Source: Anas platyrhynchos
Lineage: Eukaryota > Chordata > Aves > Anseriformes > Anatidae
Reading direction: 5' to 3'
NCBI RefSeq assembly: GCF_047663525.1
Contig: NC_092590.1
Span: 22,986,001-23,050,000, forward strand
Length of the DNA stretch: 64,000 bases
In this document: one piece after another, positions 59,806-64,000 of the stretch
Layout of the letters: each line of letters starts with the position of its first letter
How positions within the stretch are numbered: the stretch's first letter is position 1
Notes under the pieces: model-generated
Databases searched by the model: none
Told to the model about the DNA's origin: nothing
What the model saw: only the letters and a program-made list of their open reading frames with translations
Translations under genes and position numbers: made by a program

Positions 59806-62800
59806 AGTGAAAAATGCCTTTTTCTTTTTTTTTTTTTTTTTTTTTTTTACAATGCCCATATGTATTAACATTCTTTGATTCTTTGCCTTACATTCTCCAC
59901 TGTATAGAGGTCTTGAAATTCACTGATAAATAAATTCAAAGCATTTAAATACTTAAGAATACAAGTTAACATCACTGAAGGAAAATAACTGCTGTAATTT
60001 TCTTACTTTAACTGCTTTCATACTAGGAAAAGGTGTGGGGGCAAGAAGATTTCCTGCACTGACATTTTCCTCATCATTTTAGCATTCATAGAAAACACAA
60101 GGAATTTGACATATATAGTATAATCATAAAATTCATATATGTAAGTCAACATTACATTACAGAATTAGAAGGCTCTTGGAATTCTCTTACTTATCTGAAA
60201 ATAAAATTTAAAAAAAAAAACAACTCAGGTGGCAAAAGCATTCTAAAGTAGATTAGAAGTGATACTTTTGATTTTGACATTCTCCTTATATATCCTGAAT
60301 GATGCAAACAAGAGAAAAGTAGGATACAACTATGTAACTGAATGAAGTTTTGTATATTGACAAAGCCCCACTCCAAAATAAGGGACTTCATATAGCTGAT
60401 TTTAATAGAAGTAACTGTCTTTCCCAAAAACTTCTCTTCACTTCCAAATGTTTTCATTGCTTTTGAAGAAAATAATAAAGTAAATTAACAGGCAACCATA
60501 ATCATCATCAAAAATTTTTAAAGTCTTGAAGAGTCTGCCACACAAGACTAAGCAGCCAACATCAGCATGAGAAATCTGACTTTTTTTTCTCTTCAGTACT
60601 AGAGCCAAGACATCTCCTGCTCCATCTTTTCCAACCTGAAATTAGCTACTGACTCTGTATGCTGGGTCCAGGAAGAAAAAGGAGATAGAGCTTTTCTCAC
60701 TGCTCAGGTACTCTAGAATTTCATGACTGCTCCAGCAAATGCTGAACCCAGTTTCAAATGACTAGTAGCATTGATGAGGTTAATAATACTTACTGAGTAA
60801 AGGAGAACTAAAATGATTTCATTTAGTTAGCGTCTAAGAACTGCATCAAGGGATGATGAGAGTTGCTCAAGAGAAAATATTGCAGTATCCCTTCCAATAA
60901 AACCTGAAATTAAGGTGGTAACAGCTCCCTATCCAATCTCTTCCTGTATTGTAATGGTCCAACTCAGCTCTATCGAAGTCAATGGAGGCTAGGCCTATTT
61001 GCATCAGTGAAGGAGCTGCCTGCAACTATTTAATGATCAACAATTGTTCAAGTATTTTCTAAGGAACCTGTTTGTTTTGCATTCTTCTGACTTTGAAAAC
61101 TGTTCAGTTCATGTATAAAAACTCGTATTGTTCTGGAACATAGATCTGCTTGCAGGAGGTGACTCATTCTTTTGCTAGGGGACAGCATGAAAAGTAAAGC
61201 AAACTGAACTTAACTCAGAAAGGAAATAACAAACACAGTTGCAGACTGAGGACTAAAAGGCTCACTGGTGTCATGCTATTGAGTCCTAGAAAACTACTGA
61301 ATTGTTTGCTTCCTGAGTAAGATTCTTTCCTTTCTTCTTAATCTCACTTTCTGGAAATTATCCAATTTACTTGATTCACCTCTCAACTTGTAGCCTCTGT
61401 TGATCTTTAGAAAAATAAACCCTTTGGATTTTTTTCTTTTCTTCTTGTTGCTAAGGATTCTGTTTAAAAAACATGCTTGCTTGACTTTCAGGAATTTGCA
61501 CCAATATAGAATAATGATGAGTTACAACACGTTGAAGAAATGCACACACTTCTAAGCACAAAGAAAAAAAAATCAGTAACCTAACTATAGTATTGTAGCA
61601 TTATAGTGCACATATTGCATCATTTATTTTCTATATGCAGGAAGGTTTACAAAAAATCAGTTGTACAAGGTTTAAAACTAAATTCACTATGAAGATCCCA
61701 ATAATTCTGACAAACATTCCAGGACGTGCTGTCAAGTTCCTTATTACAAGCCAGGTAGATACGAAAAGTACATTTGGAAAACTGACAAACTTTAACTTAA
61801 CAAATTATACTGCAGAGGTTTTCAATAGAAGTAAATTTTCAGGCTAATCCTTAGAGTAATTTGGGATACTGTCACAAACATCAACTCTCGTGTTCATGTT
61901 TATTTATTTTATATTCCAAAACTTCTTATTAAGCAGAAATCAGACTCCCAGTCTTTGGGGAAAAGTTGTTTAAACCAGAAAAGAGAAGAGAAAAATCTTC
62001 CTTCAATTTGTGCATCACCTAGGACAGCAGCCAGTGCAATACACAGAAGAGGACAGTCACATGCACCACACTTGGCTGTCTTAGTTTGGTTTTCTCTCCG
62101 TGTCATCTTCTGGACTTCCCTGGCAAGGAAGGCCTTGACCCTCAACATCACAGATCCCTGAATACACTTTGAAATTAGATGAATAACCTCACCAGCCTTT
62201 TTTTTTTTTAAAAAAAAAATAAAGTCTGACTGCAACTCTATCTTGGCTGTCAGACTTCTCTATAGAACACTTCCAAAGGAACAAAATTTGTAGAGAAAGC
62301 TTTTCAATTCTTAAAAAAAATAATAAATAAGTAAATAATAATAATCAGTATTTTCTGCTAAAAATTCTCACCAGAAAATCCAATATGCTCCATATTTTAA
62401 ATACAGGCTTCCGTACCATGACAAAGAATGTTATTACAAGGTACAAGATAAAATTTGTTTTAAAATGCACCAGTTATCCAGTCACTCCAACATGTGAGTG
62501 ATGTCACCATGCCATCCCCGAGGCTTACTGCTCCCTGCTGTCTGGCTCCCAGCCTCTCAAGATGCCCAAATAAAAATAACTTCCCTATCTAAAACATGGA
62601 CACAAAATTACCAGATTGAGTTGTCCCATCTCACCTGCTATTTCTATTTTTTGAAGGTGATCACATTTCAGTGCTTGATGTCAGATCAAATCTTGCTCAA
62701 GCAGAGTTTCATAAAAACAGATTGCTCATGCACAAAGACATGCACACAGGGTATCTTATCTTACCACATCTTTACACACATACTTTATGTGTCAACCAGG

Positions 62801-64000
62801 TGTTTAAACACATCCAGAAGCAAATCTAAAAAATGTTTCATTTTGTGAGATGAATCTCAGTTCTCTCTAAGGAGAGAATATTACTTTACAAATAAGACAA
62901 AGTGTTGGAAAAAGTCAATGTTTACAGTGTGTTGCTTCAAACCTGTATTCAATCTGGTTTGTTTTGCACCAAAAATTGTTCTAGAAAACACTTGGAGAAT
63001 AATATTTCCAGCTGTGTTAGAAACAAAATATTAATTTCAGATATTGTTTTCAAATGATACTGAGCCATGCTTTATAGGACTGAAGAAGTCAGAAGTGTAG
63101 AAGCCTCACTAGGTTTTCTGAAGAAAGCAAACAAAGCTGCTAAATTGAGTCGAGAGTCAAATTACAAAGCATCTCATCACAGCAGAACTAAAATTGTCCT
63201 GTTATTCCTTAATAGGACATTTGTGAGCCACCATTCAATATTAATCCACCATCAACAGAAAGGTTTTATTGAGACAGAGGTACCAATCATAGCAAAATCA
63301 CCTTTATCTTTCATGGTAAGAAAATCAATTGTCTTCAATCATCATCAGCCACTGATGTCAGTAGTCTAAGCACCCTTAAATCTTGTAGCTGAATACCACA
63401 TTTTTAGATACACTTCAGCAAAACACAACACTCCAACTGTTGAGCAAGCATTATGCCTGTTTTATTGTTCATCCTGTCCTTCAATAGAAATGGACAAACT
63501 AAGGGAGCACTGGTAAAAAGAGCCTGCAACAAAGGCTATATCAGTATGTTTCTAATCTCTTCTTTCCCTCTAGTGAGTAGTAATAGGAGAGATGCCAAAG
63601 GTACACAACAGGTGGCAGCTACTAGCAAAGGCAAGAAAAGTATTCTGGAATTCTAGGTTGGGAGTTTATTTCTTTCAAAACCTATAACTGAACACAGTCC
63701 ATAAATTGTATCTGCCATTATAACACATACCTGCATCCTTCCTTTCTGTTATGAAACTCATACAAAAATAATAATAATAATTGCAATGCAAAGCATCTTT
63801 AATCAAGCACAAACACTTCAGTATGAACAACAAATTCAGTCTTGATTCCACGTTGATTGTATTGACTCCACTAAAATCCTCTGCATATGAGGCACTATAC
63901 CCTTCAAAAGGTTAGGCCAGGAAAAGTTTTGTCTCAGTGCAATACAGTCTGGTTGCTCTCTAGATGGGTCACTAACTGCAGCATGAGGAGATCAAGCTGT

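Larger units (their letters stand above)
54130..64000. other. Gene-poor right end
   Basis: AT-rich DNA with a GTTT-rich block (57490-57547), a T tract (59825-59848), CR1 fragments (58738-59000 and about 59755-59805) and many small A/T runs. No exon or RNA gene recognised; open frames are short and without domain signature. Confidence 0.5.

Noticed and set aside
41800..64000. 5' exons of SORBS2, expected on this side from human gene order
   Set aside because: I could not identify any exon by sequence. Short noncoding or alternative first exons cannot be excluded.

Overview
This is a vertebrate nuclear window, almost certainly from a bird. Its genes are split into exons with GT..AG introns, and every interspersed repeat I recognise is a CR1 LINE, the dominant retroposon of birds. 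The youngest CR1 copies (4.99-6.34 kb and 8.80-9.10 kb) resemble a subfamily I associate with ducks and geese, and the 895-residue TLR3 fits a waterfowl. Anseriformes is my best guess, by inference only.

Three genes lie on the minus strand, so reading right to left gives TLR3, FAM149A, CYP4V2. Human 4q35 has the same order. (1) CYP4V2 is partial: exons 1 and 2 (2703-2493 and 900-788) are inside, the rest lies left of position 1. (2) FAM149A is complete: 14 coding exons from 31532 down to 9235, 1869 bp of CDS, 622 codons plus stop, all splice phases consistent. (3) TLR3 has its complete coding region: four coding exons from 40028 down to 34370, 2688 bp, 895 codons plus stop. A probable noncoding first exon near 41.67-41.75 kb sits beside a strong interferon-stimulated response element.

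Region by region: 0-2.7 kb CYP4V2 5' end; 2.7-9.2 kb intergenic, with an old and a young CR1; 9.2-31.5 kb FAM149A, whose 10.8-kb first intron holds a second CpG-rich segment (22.8-23.4 kb) and old CR1 relics; 31.2-31.75 kb CpG-island promoter of FAM149A; 33-41.8 kb TLR3; 41.8-64 kb a stretch with no gene I can support. Inside the last stretch, 51.15-54.01 kb is a CR1 copy that keeps its GC-rich 5' end, ORF1 and the endonuclease half of ORF2 but lacks the reverse transcriptase and 3' end. That is the reverse of the usual 5' truncation.

The three genes share a neighbourhood rather than a pathway. TLR3 is an endosomal double-stranded RNA sensor, CYP4V2 an ER fatty-acid omega-hydroxylase, and FAM149A a DUF3719 protein of unknown function. 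I found no CRISPR array, operon, tRNA or rRNA, and no wholly new gene system. The most notable items are the candidate alternative FAM149A first exon, the TLR3 ISRE/ETS promoter module, and the 3'-truncated CR1.
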